64,000 nt of DNA from Coptis chinensis. Taxonomy: Eukaryota > Streptophyta > Magnoliopsida > Ranunculales > Ranunculaceae. The stretch covers positions 6,968,501 through 7,032,500 of the forward strand of contig CM027377.1 of assembly GCA_015680905.1 (NCBI GenBank), read 5' to 3'. The translations under genes and the position numbers were made by a program. The first letter of the stretch is position 1. Each line of letters begins with the position of its first letter. This document shows positions 11,440-24,900 of the stretch, one piece after another. The notes under the pieces are model-generated. The model was not told the DNA's origin. It searched no databases and saw only the letters and a list, made by a program, of their open reading frames with translations.

Positions 11440-12839
11440 TGATAAGAGCCCAAAACTGTAGTTTTAACCCCTTAACAATAATACTTTTAGACTAATTATG
11501 CGAGTAATAAATAAGAGTTAATGCTAATTACGTGCTTTTATGTATTTCAGGCATTGAAGTCAATTATGTGCATAAATGTGCCACTTTGGTGATATAAAGG
11601 AGCAAAGAGTTGGTTGCTAAGAAGTTCTGGGATTAAAGGCCAAGACGGGCAGAAACAACACACAAAAGTCAGCAGAACTTTCGAAGATCTTATCTTTGGA
11701 CTCAGGCCTCAGAATTGGGCGTACCTTATGTCAAAACGACCGACTCGGAAAGAGCTTTCCAATGGTCCAAACCTTGACCCAATCAGAGGAGGAAAAATGG
11801 ACGAAAAGCCTATTAAAGTCAAAGCCAGCTGAAAAGGGGCATGTGGACTGAAGAAATTGGGCTTTGGGCTCGATTTTCCAGCCCAAAACATGGACCCTCA
11901 GCCCATGCACGAAAATGTGGATCTGGTCTCCTCCATTTCAACACACAAGACTTAGCTCTTAAGTATCAATTAGCTTAGGTTAGAAGGTAGCCATTGGAGT
12001 AGCCATTAAACCTTAGTTCTAGATCTAGTTTTGAGAATTTTAATTAGTTTATTAATTAGTTTTCATACCTTGTTTTAATTTAGATTATTGAATGATTGTT
12101 ATTATTCATTAGATTAAATAAAATAGTTAGTCTTGATAATTTCGGTTTTGATTTATTGATTTACTTAGATCTAAATTCAGTTATTAGTTGTTATTCATTT
12201 CTTAGTTGTTTAATTTAGTTTTGAATTATTGATTAGAATCTTTATGTTATATCTTATTCAATTTCATATGGAAATGATAGTTTGATGAATCAAGGCTAAA
12301 CCTCCATTAGATGGGTTTGATGAAGCCTTGATGAAAACTTGATTGTGTAGTATAGAATCGTTGTAAGAGTCTATTCCACTCTAGAAGGTCGTTGATTCGG
12401 CATGAGAATGGGTGGATGTCCTCACATGCTAGTTATGAATTGGTAGAGATGTCATGTATAATTAGGGATTAGAACGACCAATTCATACCGTAAGAACGTA
12501 AGAATTAGATTACAACAATCTATGCTAGTTTTTTAAGTTGGATTCAAGGTGGATTCAATTCCCCCCTAATTCTTATTCTAGATTCAAACTTAGTATTCCA
12601 TAGCATTTCGTAGTATAATTCGTAATTCTCTCATTGACTTTGGTAGGATTGATAGTCATAGGAAACTTGAATGCTAAAGAACTAGGAGTGGAATGAATCT
12701 TCTATTCCAACTCTACTTCAATAGTATTGAGAGTAGAAATCTTTGATAATCACGAGTTACGATAAAGTTTTAGTTTTACTTCCGTTTGATATTCATTATT
12801 CATCGGAGTAGAATTATATTCAATTTTATCCTCTTATCA
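11440..12839 (+). repeat. 5' LTR of the Athila-like element
   Basis: This 1,400-bp LTR starts TGATAAGAGCCC and ends CTCTTATCA. It matches 28573-29984 nearly throughout. Differences include about 11 bp present here and absent in the 3' copy near 12320, and about 23 bp absent here near 12240. The short frame at 11614-11832 is repeated in the 3' LTR at 28687-28965 and is not evidence of a gene. Confidence 0.93.
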
Positions 12840-12841
12840 AA

Positions 12842-12854
12842 TGGCGTTGTTGCC
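12842..12854 (+). other. Primer-binding site of the Athila-like element
   Basis: TGGCGTTGTTGCC lies two bases after the 5' LTR and resembles the TGGCGCCGTTGCC primer-binding site common in this lineage. Two positions differ from that form. Confidence 0.6.
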
Positions 12855-13624
12855 ATCTTAGTTGCCTTTAGCATTGTTTTCTTTAGAATTGTTAATTTTC
12901 CAAAGTCCCATAACCCACCCACCCTTGTTTGATTCTCACTGTGGTTGTCCGTTTTAGCACTGAAAATTTTCTTCGCAGAATTACACGGAGCGTGACCCGC
13001 ATACAGGTAGGTTAAATTGAGCGACCCATGGCGCTAGAACTCCACTTTTTGGTGGAAGCGACCACGCGCAAAAGGCAAAACAACGAAGGCCCGCTGAACC
13101 TGGACCTCGAGGTTTTCCCCTGGCGTTACCTACTCACGCCTACCAAAGGCTAAATTAAATTGGGCCAGCGCTGCAAGAGAACTGGAACTCGGCTTGAAAC
13201 GGCTACACAGCCCTCTGCTGAAATTGCCCGATTTCCACAGGTTTGTTTCAAATTTCCATTTCTTCATAGTTTTCAGTGTTTTAACTTGTTATACACACTA
13301 AACAAGCGTAAATAAGACGCTATTTATAAGCGAAGCAAGGAGGCATTCAGGTACTCTTTTCTTCCACACCTCGCATCTCCTGTTAGAGGTTCATACAAGC
13401 ATATCAGGATTGTTTGGAGTGTTGTTGTGTTTCGTTTAGATTGGCTTAGCCTTGCATGAGATTAAGGTCAGGCCGAAGAAAAATGCCTAACGTAATTAAC
13501 AGGCAACGTCAACAAACACGCCTTTCTAGTATACCACTCACTACACCTCTAACTAATATACCATACACACCACCTGAAGTAATGGCTGAAAAAAGAGTCT
13601 CCTCTCTCTGACTTTTACAAAGCC

Positions 13625-14218
13625 TTGAACGATAGCCCTAAATCTTGCATTGTTCTATCAGACCCAGTGGGGGATTTTCAAATCCCCCCAAATATATTTA
13701 ATTTGTTACTCGTTTTTCATGGGTTAGACCATGAAAAGCCTTATCAGCACATGTGTAGGATTGACCAAGTCCTTACCACATTCCACCATCCTACAGTTGG
13801 TGCTGAACAAATTAAACTGAGGGTATTTCCCTTCACTTTAGCCAATAAGGCAGCGTCTTGGTTAACTGCCCAAGCACCAAATTCTGTGGACTCGTGGGCT
13901 AAACTTGTTCAACTGTTTATGGAACATTTTTACCCACTACTGAAGACCGATGAAATGCTTTCTAAGATTCATTTCTTTCGACAGAATCCTCATGAATCAT
14001 TTTCAGAGGCTTGGAATCGTTTCACCGATCTACTTATAGAGTGTCCACACCATAACCTCGAGAAAGACACGCTAGTTCGTGCCTTTTTCAAGGGATTATT
14101 ACACCACCACAAGGAGGTGCTTGACATAATGAATGGAGGTAGTTTCCTAAGTAAGGGAGTATCAGAGGCTTATAAATTTTTAGAAGATCAAACTAAGCGT
14201 AATAATAACGTGGGGTAG
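13625..14218 (+). pseudogene. Athila-like gag, capsid region
   Basis: This 197-codon frame carries the plant retrotransposon gag pattern: KLRVFPFTLANKAASWL, the LFMEHFYPLLKT region and FRQNPHESFSEAWNRFTDLL. It lacks the start of gag. An ATG at about 13582 reaches a stop before this frame, which suggests a frameshift upstream. A further frame change separates it from the nucleocapsid part at 14271. Capsid assembles the cytoplasmic particle in which reverse transcription occurs. This copy could still yield a truncated capsid but not an intact Gag. Confidence 0.82.
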
Positions 14219-14270
14219 TGACGATATCTCCCACAACGCTAGTTCTTCTACAACAGTAAAGGCTGCCGGT

Positions 14271-16337
14271 ATGTTTGAGATGAAACCCGATCCGGAACTT
14301 AAAATTTTAATCGAATCTCTAACTAAAAAGGTAGAGGCTATTTCTGTTCAACAAACGCCTATCCCCGTCATGAATGTCAACTCCAATCTATGTAATTTCT
14401 GTTTGAGTCTAGAGCATCCCGACTCCTATTGTCCTTTCGCTTATGAACAACAACAATCACAACAAGATAATGTTTGTTCCATTAATAGCGAACCTAACGC
14501 AGCTTGGCGACAAAACCCCAACTTCGGTTGGCGAAATAATCAACAACCTCCAAGATTGTTTAACCCAAATGTTAGGCCAACAAACAATTACAACCAACGT
14601 CCACCAAGGCAAGGACAAAGTCAGGGTAATTATAATTATAACAACCAAGCTCAACCACGACAAGGACAAGGTCAGGGTAATTATAATAATTATAACAATA
14701 ATAATTATAATACTAATAGAGGTATCGTTCCGGTAAATAATAACTACCAAAATCCACCCATTAATAATCAACGTGACATAGTTCCTGTCACACAACCAGT
14801 AGCAAATACTACTCCACAACCGGATTGTTTTGATACCTTTATGCAATCTCAACAACATATTTTACAAGCTATCCAACTTTTCTTACAGCAGTTAGCTCAA
14901 GAGAAAGTACAACCAAAAGGTGTGTTTCCAGGACAAGCGATACCTAATCTTAAAATACCAAACACAGTCTTTGAGGTAAACGGTAATACTAGTAACGAAA
15001 ATGCAAACGTAGGTGAGATAAATTCCATCACCACTCTCCGTTCAGGCAGAGTGGTGGATAACAAAGTAACTATGTCTATAGTTACCCCACCAGTAGTACC
15101 TACACCAGATATTACACTAGATACCAAAATAGAAACTGAAGATCCTACCCCTGTAGAGGTATCAGTTAAACCACAGCCTAAGAAATAGAAAAGCAAGATT
15201 AACCATCCTGTTGATCCATATGCTAAATATAGAGAGAAACCATCGTTTCCTCAGAAATTAGCTATGTTAAACAAGGATACAAATTTTGACGAGATTAGGG
15301 AAGTTTTTAAAAATCTAACGATAAACTTACCTTTTCTTGAAGGGATTAAAAAGTTACCTCACCATGCTAAGTTTCTTAAAGAGTTGTGCACTACTAGGCG
15401 TAAGACAAAGATTCCTAAAGACGCCTTTTTAACTGAACAGTTTCCAACTTTAAAGGAACACAATGGAATCCTTAAGTACAAGGACCCTAGTCGTCCTACT
15501 ATAATATGCACCTTAGGGGATACTCACACGACCACTGCTTTATTAGACCTCGGGGCGAGTGTTAACTTACTTCCTTATTATTTATATAAACAAATAGGTC
15601 TACAGGAAATGCAACCTACAACAATGATGTTGCAATTAGCTGATATGTCTATCAAGTATCCTAAGGGTGTAGTGGAAAACGTGCTGGTTAAGGTTCAGGA
15701 TTTCTACTATCCTGCGGATTTTGTTATCCTCGATACAGAAGTCGCTAACGATTTTGTTCCGATCATTTTAGGGTGCCCTTTTTTGGCAACTGCCAACGCG
15801 CTTATAAACTGCCGTGATGGTTCGATGTCTTTGTCTTTTGGCCATCTTTCCGTTGCGGTTAACGTTTTTAAAACGATCAAACAGTTGCCTTATACGAATA
15901 TCGATGGAGAGGTTAGCATGATCGAGAGCTTAGCTCATGATTATTTCAAAACCACGTTTCCGAATGACCAGATGCACAAATTGCTTTCCTTTGGAAGTTC
16001 CAACTTCGACAAATACTCCTTGGACGTAGAGGAAATTGAGGAAGATTTCCTTCAACTCTTTTGCAACTCTTCCCTGCCACCTCGCGAGTCCTACCCTGCC
16101 AACATCCATTTATCCCTTGACGCTATGATGGAAGATGAATTTTTCACCCTCTATCCCAGTGATTATTTTGACCCACCTATTGAGGAATGTCTGACATATC
16201 TCAAGGCTTCTAATGATCTAGACTTGAGAGCTCTAGCTGACACTCATTCATCTTCCCTCACCAATATTCCTCACCTTCCACCCTTTCAAAGGAACCTGGA
16301 GTTTGCGCTTGACCCCTTTTGTTTCTTCTGTCCCTAA
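14271..16337 (+). pseudogene. Athila-like nucleocapsid and aspartic protease, with in-frame amber
   Basis: The frame 14271-15188 holds a CCHC knuckle (CNFCLSLEHPDSYC) and a long Asn/Gln-rich stretch, and ends in TAG within AAA TAG AAA at 15186-15188. The same frame resumes without a shift and is open to 16337. There the retropepsin active site appears as LLDLGASVNLLPY, with Leu in the variable second position, and the flap/substrate strand as ILGCPFLATANALINCRDG. The coding sequence stops at about the point where reverse transcriptase would begin. Protease normally matures Gag-Pol. The single amber could be decay or readthrough, and decay is likelier because gag is also shifted. Confidence 0.85.
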
Positions 16338-17789
16338 TGATTTTCTAAATCCTCTTAATACAGAAATAATTATCAAGAGAAAGGCACTTGACACCTTCAT
16401 TTTCAGAATTGAGACAGTTCCCACCTACACCATGAATGAGTTTTGTGCCAAACCTACATTCTCATTTCTTCCATTCCTTATGTCTAAAATTCATCTATAT
16501 CCACCATATCTTCCACAGACATCCATTTTCTCACGATCATTCACTTGGACACCCTCTCGTTCAAAGGCGAAAAAGAAGGTGCATGCGCATTTACATTCTA
16601 GATCCATCAGACTTTGCTTTCATTTCAATAAGTTGTGTCGTAGAGAATCTTGGTGCTTGATTCTGTTTGGGGGTGCATTTCATGTTATTTATTTATGGAA
16701 AGACCCCCAAGTCTTTAGATTGTTGATATATGGAAAACTGAAGGGTATATATAAATATATCCAGTTATTTGTTAAAGTCTCGAGTATCTGACTATAAACG
16801 GCTCATTTTGTCATTTGGTGTACTCCTTTCATTTCAATATATTGGTAAGTGCACCATTCAGATAACCGGCCCTCCTTATGGAGTGTGTGGCTGTAAGTAC
16901 CGGATCCTAAGTCCACGTTAAACATAATTCACGTTTTCTACTCTTGCATGTTTTCTCGGATTTTGAGTCATGTTCTTCTATGTTGTGAATTATGCATTTA
17001 TTGCTTTATTGTTTTTCTTATATTAAATCTTATTCATAAAAAAATAAAAATTGTTAAAATCATAAAAATAGTAATTTAGGAAGTCTCGGGAATCTGACTT
17101 TAAAAGACCCGCTTTTAAAACAAATTTTCAAACTCTGTTGTCTAAAATTTGTTTGGGGGTGGGATGTTCGTTTCTGTACTGGATTATTCAACTTTCCATT
17201 TGTGTTGCGTAGGCCGTTTAATTGTATTTCGATTCGGGTTGACATTATCTATGAAATAGAGTTCATTCGTTCGCATAACTTACGTCACGCACACATTTCA
17301 AGGCATTTTCTATCTTTTTATATGTCATCAACGGTCGGAATAGAGTGTTTTATAAATCATTGGATTGGAAATTCTCTCCTGATCATTTACATAGCTCATT
17401 CGCAAAAATCGGACCGATAACGAAGCGGCAAATTTAGTTTGAAGTTGCGCAAAAAATTGAAAAATTCGAAAAATCAAATTGGGCTTGGGCCCAATCTCAC
17501 GCACACGTGCAACGCACGTGCGTCTCCATCTTCAACATAACAGTCGCGTTCCTCCTCAAAACCGCCATTAACAAGTTTTGAACTTCAAAACCTAATCTAA
17601 AATTTAAAAAAAAAAAATAAAAAAATAAAGAGAAACCTAATTACACCCACGCCAAACATTTAAATCAATCCCAATTCCTCTCCAAATCATTCCCACCACC
17701 AAAACATAAAAAATAAATAAATAAAAATAAAAATAAAAAATAATTGAGGAATTTGAACTGCCGCGCCACCACCGCACCACCACCACTGT
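16338..17789 (+). other. Internal non-coding region of the Athila-like element
   Basis: Reverse transcriptase, RNase H and integrase would be expected here, but none of their motifs was seen in any frame. A polypurine-like TTTGGGGGTG occurs at about 16669 and again near 17152, suggesting old recombination with 3'-end sequence. A CACGTG-containing near-palindrome lies at about 17499-17525. Confidence 0.55.
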
Positions 17790-19008
17790 TTGGTTAGTGA
17801 GGTTGTCTCAAACTCCATCCCCACATTCCATTTAAACCCCCAAATCGTTCCAAAGTCTCAATGGCTCAAAGACGTCGAATTCTGCCGGAACAAGCTTTTA
17901 CAGCCGACCACTTCACGCTGTTTTTTCGTGATTAGGAGGAATTGGAATAGTTTGTGGTACTTGACAAATAATTTCTACCACTCCGATTTAGTCGAACAAT
18001 TCTATAAGAAGAGAGAGTTGGATGGTCGGAAGGTTTTCATGAAGGTGGCTATGGGGTTAGGAGAGAATTATCGAGAGAGAAGTTGGCTGAGATTCTAGGC
18101 ATTACGCTTGAACGCCACCGTGCAGGAATCCCAGTATACTGGAGTTCATGCATTGATGAACGACACTCTCATGGAAGGTCAATATAATCCGAATTCTCAT
18201 TGTGCTCAACAGTCATCTCTGCAAACCAACCAACTGGCTATAGCTCAGTGGATTGGTAAGAACGTCATTGGGAAGGAGAAAGTGGGAGACATAGGTTTGA
18301 CATGTCTGCACGTTATCTGGATATTGCAAGAGACGAGATATGACTTTTGTATCCTCGAGTTTTTGATAAATATGATTAGAAGAGTTGGGAAGAGTATTGC
18401 ACCATTTCCTGCTTTAATTACGAAGATAATGTTGTCTTGGGGGGGGGGGGGAACCAAGAACTGAGCGGACTATGTTGAAATTGCATTCAAACGAAATTAT
18501 TTATATGGAGTGTATCCAAAAGACTTGGATGTTGCTGGAGGACAGGATGGTTGATTCCGATGAGGAAATAAAGGAAATAACATGTTTAGATGAAGATGCC
18601 TTAAAGAAGTGTACGTCTAATTCAGAGCGCATGACAGTGTTGCATACTGGCATGCGTTGTATTTATGCTATTTGTGAAGATGTACGGGGTAAGCAGATTA
18701 TAATTCGAAATAAACAAACGAACCTTTAGACTAGTTATGAAAACCTCTAAAACCGTCAGGATGATCTATTTTTTAGTATGGAGACACTCCTTCCAGTCAC
18801 AATCGCTAATATGCGAGATGAAAGCAAAGAATGGAAGCACTGGCGCCTGTTCCAAGTAGAGATTCTACGACGCATGCCACCCCTGGAGGGTTCTATTTCA
18901 GATGAGTCTGAGAGGCATGAGCGTCGTCGTCAAAGGACGGATGGCTCAAGGCCTTCTTCATCCCAGGCCCAATCTCCATCTCAGGGTCCATCTTCATCAC
19001 GTGGCTAG
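17790..19008 (+). pseudogene. Athila-type 3' ORF (putative plant transposon protein domain)
   Basis: Broken frames read FHLNPQIVPKSQWLKDVEFC, then LVEQFYKKRELDGRKVFMKV, then FPALITKIMLSWG. This order resembles the putative plant transposon protein domain found 3' of gag-pol in Athila-group elements. There are frameshifts near 18080 and 18200 and a G-tract at 18439-18450, so no full protein can be made. The last frame (18778-19008) ends in a Ser/Pro/Gln-rich tail. The domain's function is unknown. The assignment rests on pattern memory of the family. Confidence 0.5.
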
Positions 19009-19616
19009 GTGTTTCAAAAAATTTGGTGTTTTGATGTTATTTAGTTGTTTTTATTAGTTCGGATATTAAGTTTTTTTTAAATTCAGTAGTTAAATTTAAA
19101 GTCGGTAGTTAAAATGTTGTTTGAATTTTATTTTTTTAATATAATATGGTTCTTTTCAAATTGTGCATTGTTTTATTGTTAATCCCACCTTCCCGAATTG
19201 TTTAGGGGTGGTATTAGTTAGTTTAGCATGATTTTTATATGATCCACAAATTTATTATATAATTTTGCGATGATTGTTGGGAATATTGCCGATATGGGCA
19301 TGGCTATGAATAGATATTGTGATATGATGAAATCTCGATGAATTAGGCAGTTTCTATCCTAAATTCAACCTAAAAGATATTAGGTTTGTTTTGGAATAGA
19401 GAATATGGGTTGTTTCCGTTTTCGGTTTTGGAAATTTTTTGTTTCTGGCAATTGCCTTAAAACTTTTTGGTAACTTCCCGATTCGTTTTAGCAACTTAAA
19501 ACCTATAAAAATTTCATTCATTCTACACTCACAACCCACACTACATCTCACTTTCATCTCTCACCTTTCACTCCCACAATTCCCATCTTCTTATCCATTT
19601 TAGCATTATCAGCAGC

Positions 19617-19870
19617 TCGGAGCGCGACCTGCGCCCTAGGCACTGTCTGATAGAATTTCATTAGAGCGTGACCCGTGCCCTACCAAGCCCTGAGCTGAGT
19701 GCGACCTGCTCCCACAACACTGGAATTCCAGTTTTCATCCTGAGCGCGACCCGCGCCCATCCCAAGCACAAAGTGAGCCCTGCGCCCAAGTGCTGGAACT
19801 CAAAAATCACCAAGGCGCACCCTGCGCCCTATCCAGGCATAGGTGGAGCGCACCCCGCGCCCAGAACCCC
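19617..19870 (+). repeat. Degenerate GC-rich motif array (GCGYGACCYGCGCCC)
   Basis: A motif near GAGCGCGACCCGCGCCC recurs at least six times in 250 bp with irregular spacing and single-base variants. This is a sharp compositional contrast with the AT-rich surroundings. A related phrase, GAGCGTGACCCGC, occurs just inside the 5' LTR at about 12986. Confidence 0.6.
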
Positions 19871-19945
19871 GTGGGCAAGAAAAATTCCAATTTTTTGTGG
19901 GTTGTTCCAAGATCCTTCACAGCTATTCCAGCAAGTTTATTGGGG

Positions 19946-20277
19946 ATGACATTCCCTCGTATTATACCGGAACAGTCTTTTGAAGACTTGTTCCAAAGTG
20001 ACACCTATGGTGCGTGGTTTCGTGAAGTGATCATTCTAGCAGGATGGGAGCCACTATTGGTAAGTCCTGATGAACTTTATTCTCCCGCACTTACATCTTA
20101 TTTTTATGATAATTGTAAGTTCTTTGATAGACCAGATGGAGAACAAGTGTTCTCCATCACCATCGGGGATGAACCAATGGAAATTTCCAGGTTCTTGATA
20201 GCCTTTGTGCTTGGACTTGCTATGCCGGCCGAAATACAAGACTCATGGGCCTATTTGGTAGATAATATGTACATGTA
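19946..20277 (+). pseudogene. Second Athila-type 3' ORF, part before the LINE
   Basis: The frame from ATG 19946 encodes a protein with FEDLFQSDTYGAWFREVIIL and RFLIAFVLGLAMPAEIQDSW. It runs straight into the LINE insertion and resumes after it at 26160. The sequence is of the kind found in the 3' ORF of Athila elements, but no function is assigned. Confidence 0.5.
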
Positions 20278-20290
20278 GACAAAGAAAAAG

Positions 20291-21748
20291 ATGGAAAAAG
20301 AAATAATACGAGAGATTGAGAGCGGGAATTTGAGAACTCCAAACAAGATTCCAAATAGAGATGACGATGAGGAAACTGAGAGGATACAAACTGAGTTTGA
20401 AAGGGTGAATGGGAAAGGATCACTAGAGAGGCTGGTACAGCGAAGAATGATTAAAATTCACAAGGAGCTTTTAATGCAGCGAGAAGAGGAGGATGAAGTA
20501 ATCAGTACTGATAAACTATCTAACGAGGGTAAGAGTCCAGAGCCACAACACCGTAAAGGTCAGAGTGGAATAACTCATGAAAACGAGGAGGACCAAACCC
20601 TAAATCCAAGACCCGGAAAGTTAGGATCTAGAAATAATGCAAAAGGAGATGGAATAAACAACGCTACAGGAAAAGCACAACAGAGTGGACTCAATCCAGC
20701 AGAAATACGAATAGTGCAAGAAGAAGAAGAAAAGGAACAGCAAGGTAAGAAAAAAATCTTGGGCTGACATCTTGGGAAGGAAATCAGTTAGGAAGCAAAG
20801 TCTTGAGTACTACCAGCCGGATATGGTGGAAGGGAAAGTTGTAGTACATTTTGATTCTAAGGAGTATGGAGATGTACACAAGAAGTTTGAGCAATTGATT
20901 GTGGGAACTTTTGTTGGGCGAAAACTGGGTTTCTCCTTTGTGAAGGATATTGTAACAAGAACTTGGAATGTGAAGAATGGATTTGAGATGAGAACATATG
21001 GAGAGAATATGTACTCATTTAAATTCAGGACTGAGGAAGATAGAAACATGGTGCTGGATATTGGATCGTTTCATATAGCGAGTCAGCTATTTGTGGTGAG
21101 GCCATGGAAGTTGTTTGTCGAGGCAGATGAGATCAAAACTATTCCGATATGGGTAATATTCAAGAAGTTCCCCATGGAACTGTGGAATAAAAAGGGGTTC
21201 AGTAAGATTTCCAGTGCTATTGGACGCCCATTATTCACTGATAAACCAACAGAGGAGATGACTAGAACTAGTTATGCAAGGGGTGCGTTGAAGTGGATAC
21301 ACAGTGTGAATACCCGAGAGACATTACATGTGTATTGGATCAGAAGAAAGCATATAAGGTGAAAGTGGAATATAATTGGAAGCCACCGAAATGCAACCTA
21401 TGTGAAGTGTTTGGGCATAATGATAATGTGTGTCCAAGGAAAACAAGGAAGAGTGAGCCTAAAACAAATGTATGGATAAAAAAGAAAGCACAGGAACAGA
21501 ATGAAAAACCTAAAGAGAAGGAACAAGAGGAAGGCAGAAAGGAAGGAGAATCGATACTCAAAGAGATCACAATAGAACAAGGAGAGGAGAATGACAGAAA
21601 TGGAGAGGAAGAATGGCAGACACCGAAAAAGAAACATACCTGTAGATCGAGAGCAGCAGGAGAAGGACTGACAAGCCTTGTTGTATTGAAGCAAGGTAGA
21701 GAGGATGAAGGAGAGGGACAAGAGGATGGTAAAAAAAAAAGAAAATAG
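20291..21748 (+). pseudogene. LINE ORF1: DUF4283 and zinc-knuckle protein
   Basis: Three overlapping frames make up ORF1: a charged N-terminal part (20291-20767), the DUF4283 nucleic-acid-binding region (20772-21362, with FRTEEDRNMVLDIGSFHIAS and ELWNKKGFSKISSAIGRPLF), and a C-terminal part (21293-21748) with the knuckle CNLCEVFGHNDNVC and a Lys/Glu-rich tail. The frame changes near 20765 and 21330. ORF1 proteins coat LINE RNA and form the ribonucleoprotein. The conserved order of parts supports the call, and the frame breaks make it inactive. Confidence 0.85.
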
Positions 21749-21922
21749 CAGAACTGAGACAAGCAGATATGATCAGAGGAACGAAATATGTGAAACAAGC
21801 ACAAAGGGGAAAGAGAAGCATAGCACAGAGATGAGATCGAAAGTTACTAAGAGTCCAAATTATGGGAAACCAAATACAGTGGTTACAAAGTATGATCACT
21901 CTAATCCAAAGCGACGAACCAA

Positions 21923-24900
21923 ATGATGATAAACCTAGGATGTTGGAATATTAGAGGGCTGAACAAGAAATTCAAAAGCGGTGAGGTGAAAGAGTTAATC
22001 AGGAAGAACAATTTAAGTCTGATAGGGCTAGTGGAAACAAAAGTGAAGAAGAAGAATGTGGATTATGTGATGAATAGAATGTGTCAAGGCTGGGAAGTAG
22101 CACATAACTATGAGCATAGCGAACTAGGAAGGATCTGGATATGTTGGAACAGCAGAGATTGCGAAGTCAGCAACATCAAGACTGAGATGCAATGTATAAC
22201 GATGACTGTAACTCTTCCAAATGGGGATTCGTTTGTAGTAACTATGGTCTATGGCAGCACAGAGGGATGGATTAGAAGGGACTTGTGGAATCAAATTATG
22301 GATTTATCGTGTACTATACAAACACCTTGGATAATATTAGGAGACTATAACTCGATACTGAACTCACAGGAGAGAGTTGGAGGAAGGCCTACAAGACCAC
22401 ATCATTTCCAAGAACTACTCATGTGTACTCATACAGCTGGATTAGTAGACCTAAAGTTTAAAGGAGATATGCTGACCTGGAGTAATAAACAAGACAAGAG
22501 GAAGTGGAGGAAGCTTGATCGAGTAATGGTGAATGTAGAGTGGTGAACAAGTACTTTCGGACTAAATTTGAGTTTATAAGCCCAGGGGCAACATCTGATC
22601 ACTCGTCTATGGTGGTACACTCGTGTCACCAGAGAGGCCAAGGTAAAAGATCGTTCAGATTCTTTAATTTCTGGATATATGAAGAAGGGTTCATGGAAGT
22701 AGTGAGTAATGCGTGGAGCACGCCAGTAGTTGGGAACTCAATGTACACCTTCATGAAGAAGCTAAAACATGTCAAGGCAGGTCTCATCAAGTGGAACAGA
22801 GAAAAGGTTGGCAATGTCAATGAAAGAGTAGTAGAGACAAGGAAGGAATTAGAGGACATACAGCAAAGACTCCAAACAGAACCCATGAATCGTGAACTTA
22901 TAAAAAGGGAGAGGAACACTATCCGAGTGTATGTCAAAGAAGCAGTTGCAGAGGAATCATTCCACAAACAGAAATCAAGGGATAATGTGATTGTGTTAGG
23001 GGACAATAATACAACCTATTTCTTTAATTCAGTAAAGGCAAGAAGAGGAGTTAATAAAATCAGATGCGTCAAGGATGGTATGGGGCAGATACTAGATGAT
23101 GTGAATGAGATTGGGGAAGAGTGTGTAAAGTACTATAAGGATATGTACTGCCCGGATCAGTTAGAGGAGCTGGATTTTTCTATGTACATGAACGTACAAA
23201 TGCCACAGATAGGGACAGAACAAGGGCAAGAGCTGATAAAGGACATCACAAGGGATGAAATCACAGAGTGCTTATCAAACATTGATAGTGAGAAAGCTCC
23301 TGGGGGTGATGGGTTTACTTCAATGTTCTTTAAAGCAACATGGAGAATAGTAGGGGATGAGTTTGTGAAGGCTATAAGGAACTTTTTCAGATCTGGAATG
23401 ATGCTCCAGGAAGTGAATGCTACATGCATTACACTAGTGCCAAAAGTGAAGACACCAGTGTCTTTGAGTGATTATAGGCCCATTGCATGCTGTAGTGTGG
23501 TCTATAAGTGCATTACAAAGATACTAACGGGCAGAATGAAGGCCTTCTTACCACAAGTGGTCTCTCTGAACCAATCAGCTTTTATATCAGGTAGAAGCAT
23601 TCAGGATAACATATTGCTATCACATGAGCTCCTACACAATTATCACAGAGACACTGGCCCTCCTAGATGTGCAGCCAAGATTGATCTAAAGAAAGCTTAT
23701 GACACAGTCAGATGGGAGGCAGTGGAGTTTGCGTTAAAAAGCATTGGCGTACCTATACAGTTCATCAAGTGGATACTTATATGTATTCAGACATCAAGGT
23801 ACTCTATCATGCTAAATGGAGCCCCATATGGATATTTCAAAAGCAAAAGAGGGATTAGACAAGGAGATCCCATGTCCCCGTATCTGTTTGTACTGGTAAT
23901 GGAGTTATTCTAAAAAATGATGAAGAAAAAGGTACAAGAAGGAGAATATAAACTACATTATAAATGCTCTAATCCTATTATTACTCATCTTTCATTTGCA
24001 GACGATCTCATAGCATTTATGCATGGAGATGTTGCAGTGAAGAAAGAAACTTAAGGGATGTGTTAGGAAAATTCAAAAGGAAAATTGGGCTCTGGTGAAC
24101 CTGAGAAGAAGAGCAATATATTCTTTGCAGGGATAGACAGAGGCACATGTGACCAAATGCAAGGAATCATACAGTATGCTAAAGGAACATTACCAGTCAA
24201 ATATTTAGGGCTGCCATTGATAACCACAAGGCTCACTCACAAGGATTGTGGCCCGTTGTTGGAAAAAGGTAAGTAAACGAATCCGAGTTGGAAGGGCCTT
24301 TGTCTTCTACGCAGGAAGGCTGCAACTTATAAAGGCAGTGCTAAATAATCTTAGTATCTATTGGTTTTCATCTTTTGTGCTGCCACAAAAGACAATTGAT
24401 GACATCAATAGCCTGTTAAGGAATTTCTTATGGAATGGGCCTGATGGAAACACCTCACATGCACTGCTTGGATGGGAAGATGTTTGTCATCCATATGAAG
24501 AAGGAGGACTGGGAATTAGGAATATCAGTACAGTGAATCATGCAGCAAACCTAAAGCACATATGGCACATTCTGAGCAACAAAGAAACACTCTGGGTGGA
24601 TTGGGTAAAGAAGAACATGATCAAGGATATAAATTTTTGGCAATTGAAAATTCCGAATGATTGCTCGTGGGTGTGGAGAAATCTGATGAAGGATTGAGTG
24701 AAAGCTGCGGTAATTGCACATCACCAAATCGGGAATGGGAATGGAACCAAGTTTTGGCTAGATCCTTGGCATCCAGCAGGTATACTCAAGAAATATTTTC
24801 CGCAAGCCTTATTATATGACTCTACTTGCAATGAGAATGCCACTGTTGCGAATATGATCGAGAATCAGCAGTGGAATATACCTCACCATATAAGAGTGCA

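Noticed and set aside
11614..11832. ORF repeated at 28687-28965 as a small gene pair
   Set aside because: Both lie in the two LTRs of one element and are duplicated by retrotransposition.
14457..14858. Minus-strand ORF of 133 codons
   Set aside because: It is antisense to the Asn/Gln-rich nucleocapsid region and is an Ile/Val-rich shadow.
17790..20277. Envelope-like gene in the Athila element
   Set aside because: No signal peptide, transmembrane anchor or fusion-type segment is visible; the frames fit Athila 3' ORFs of unknown role.
21340..21899. Minus-strand Ser/Phe/Leu-rich ORFs
   Set aside because: They are antisense shadows of the Lys/Glu-rich tail of LINE ORF1.
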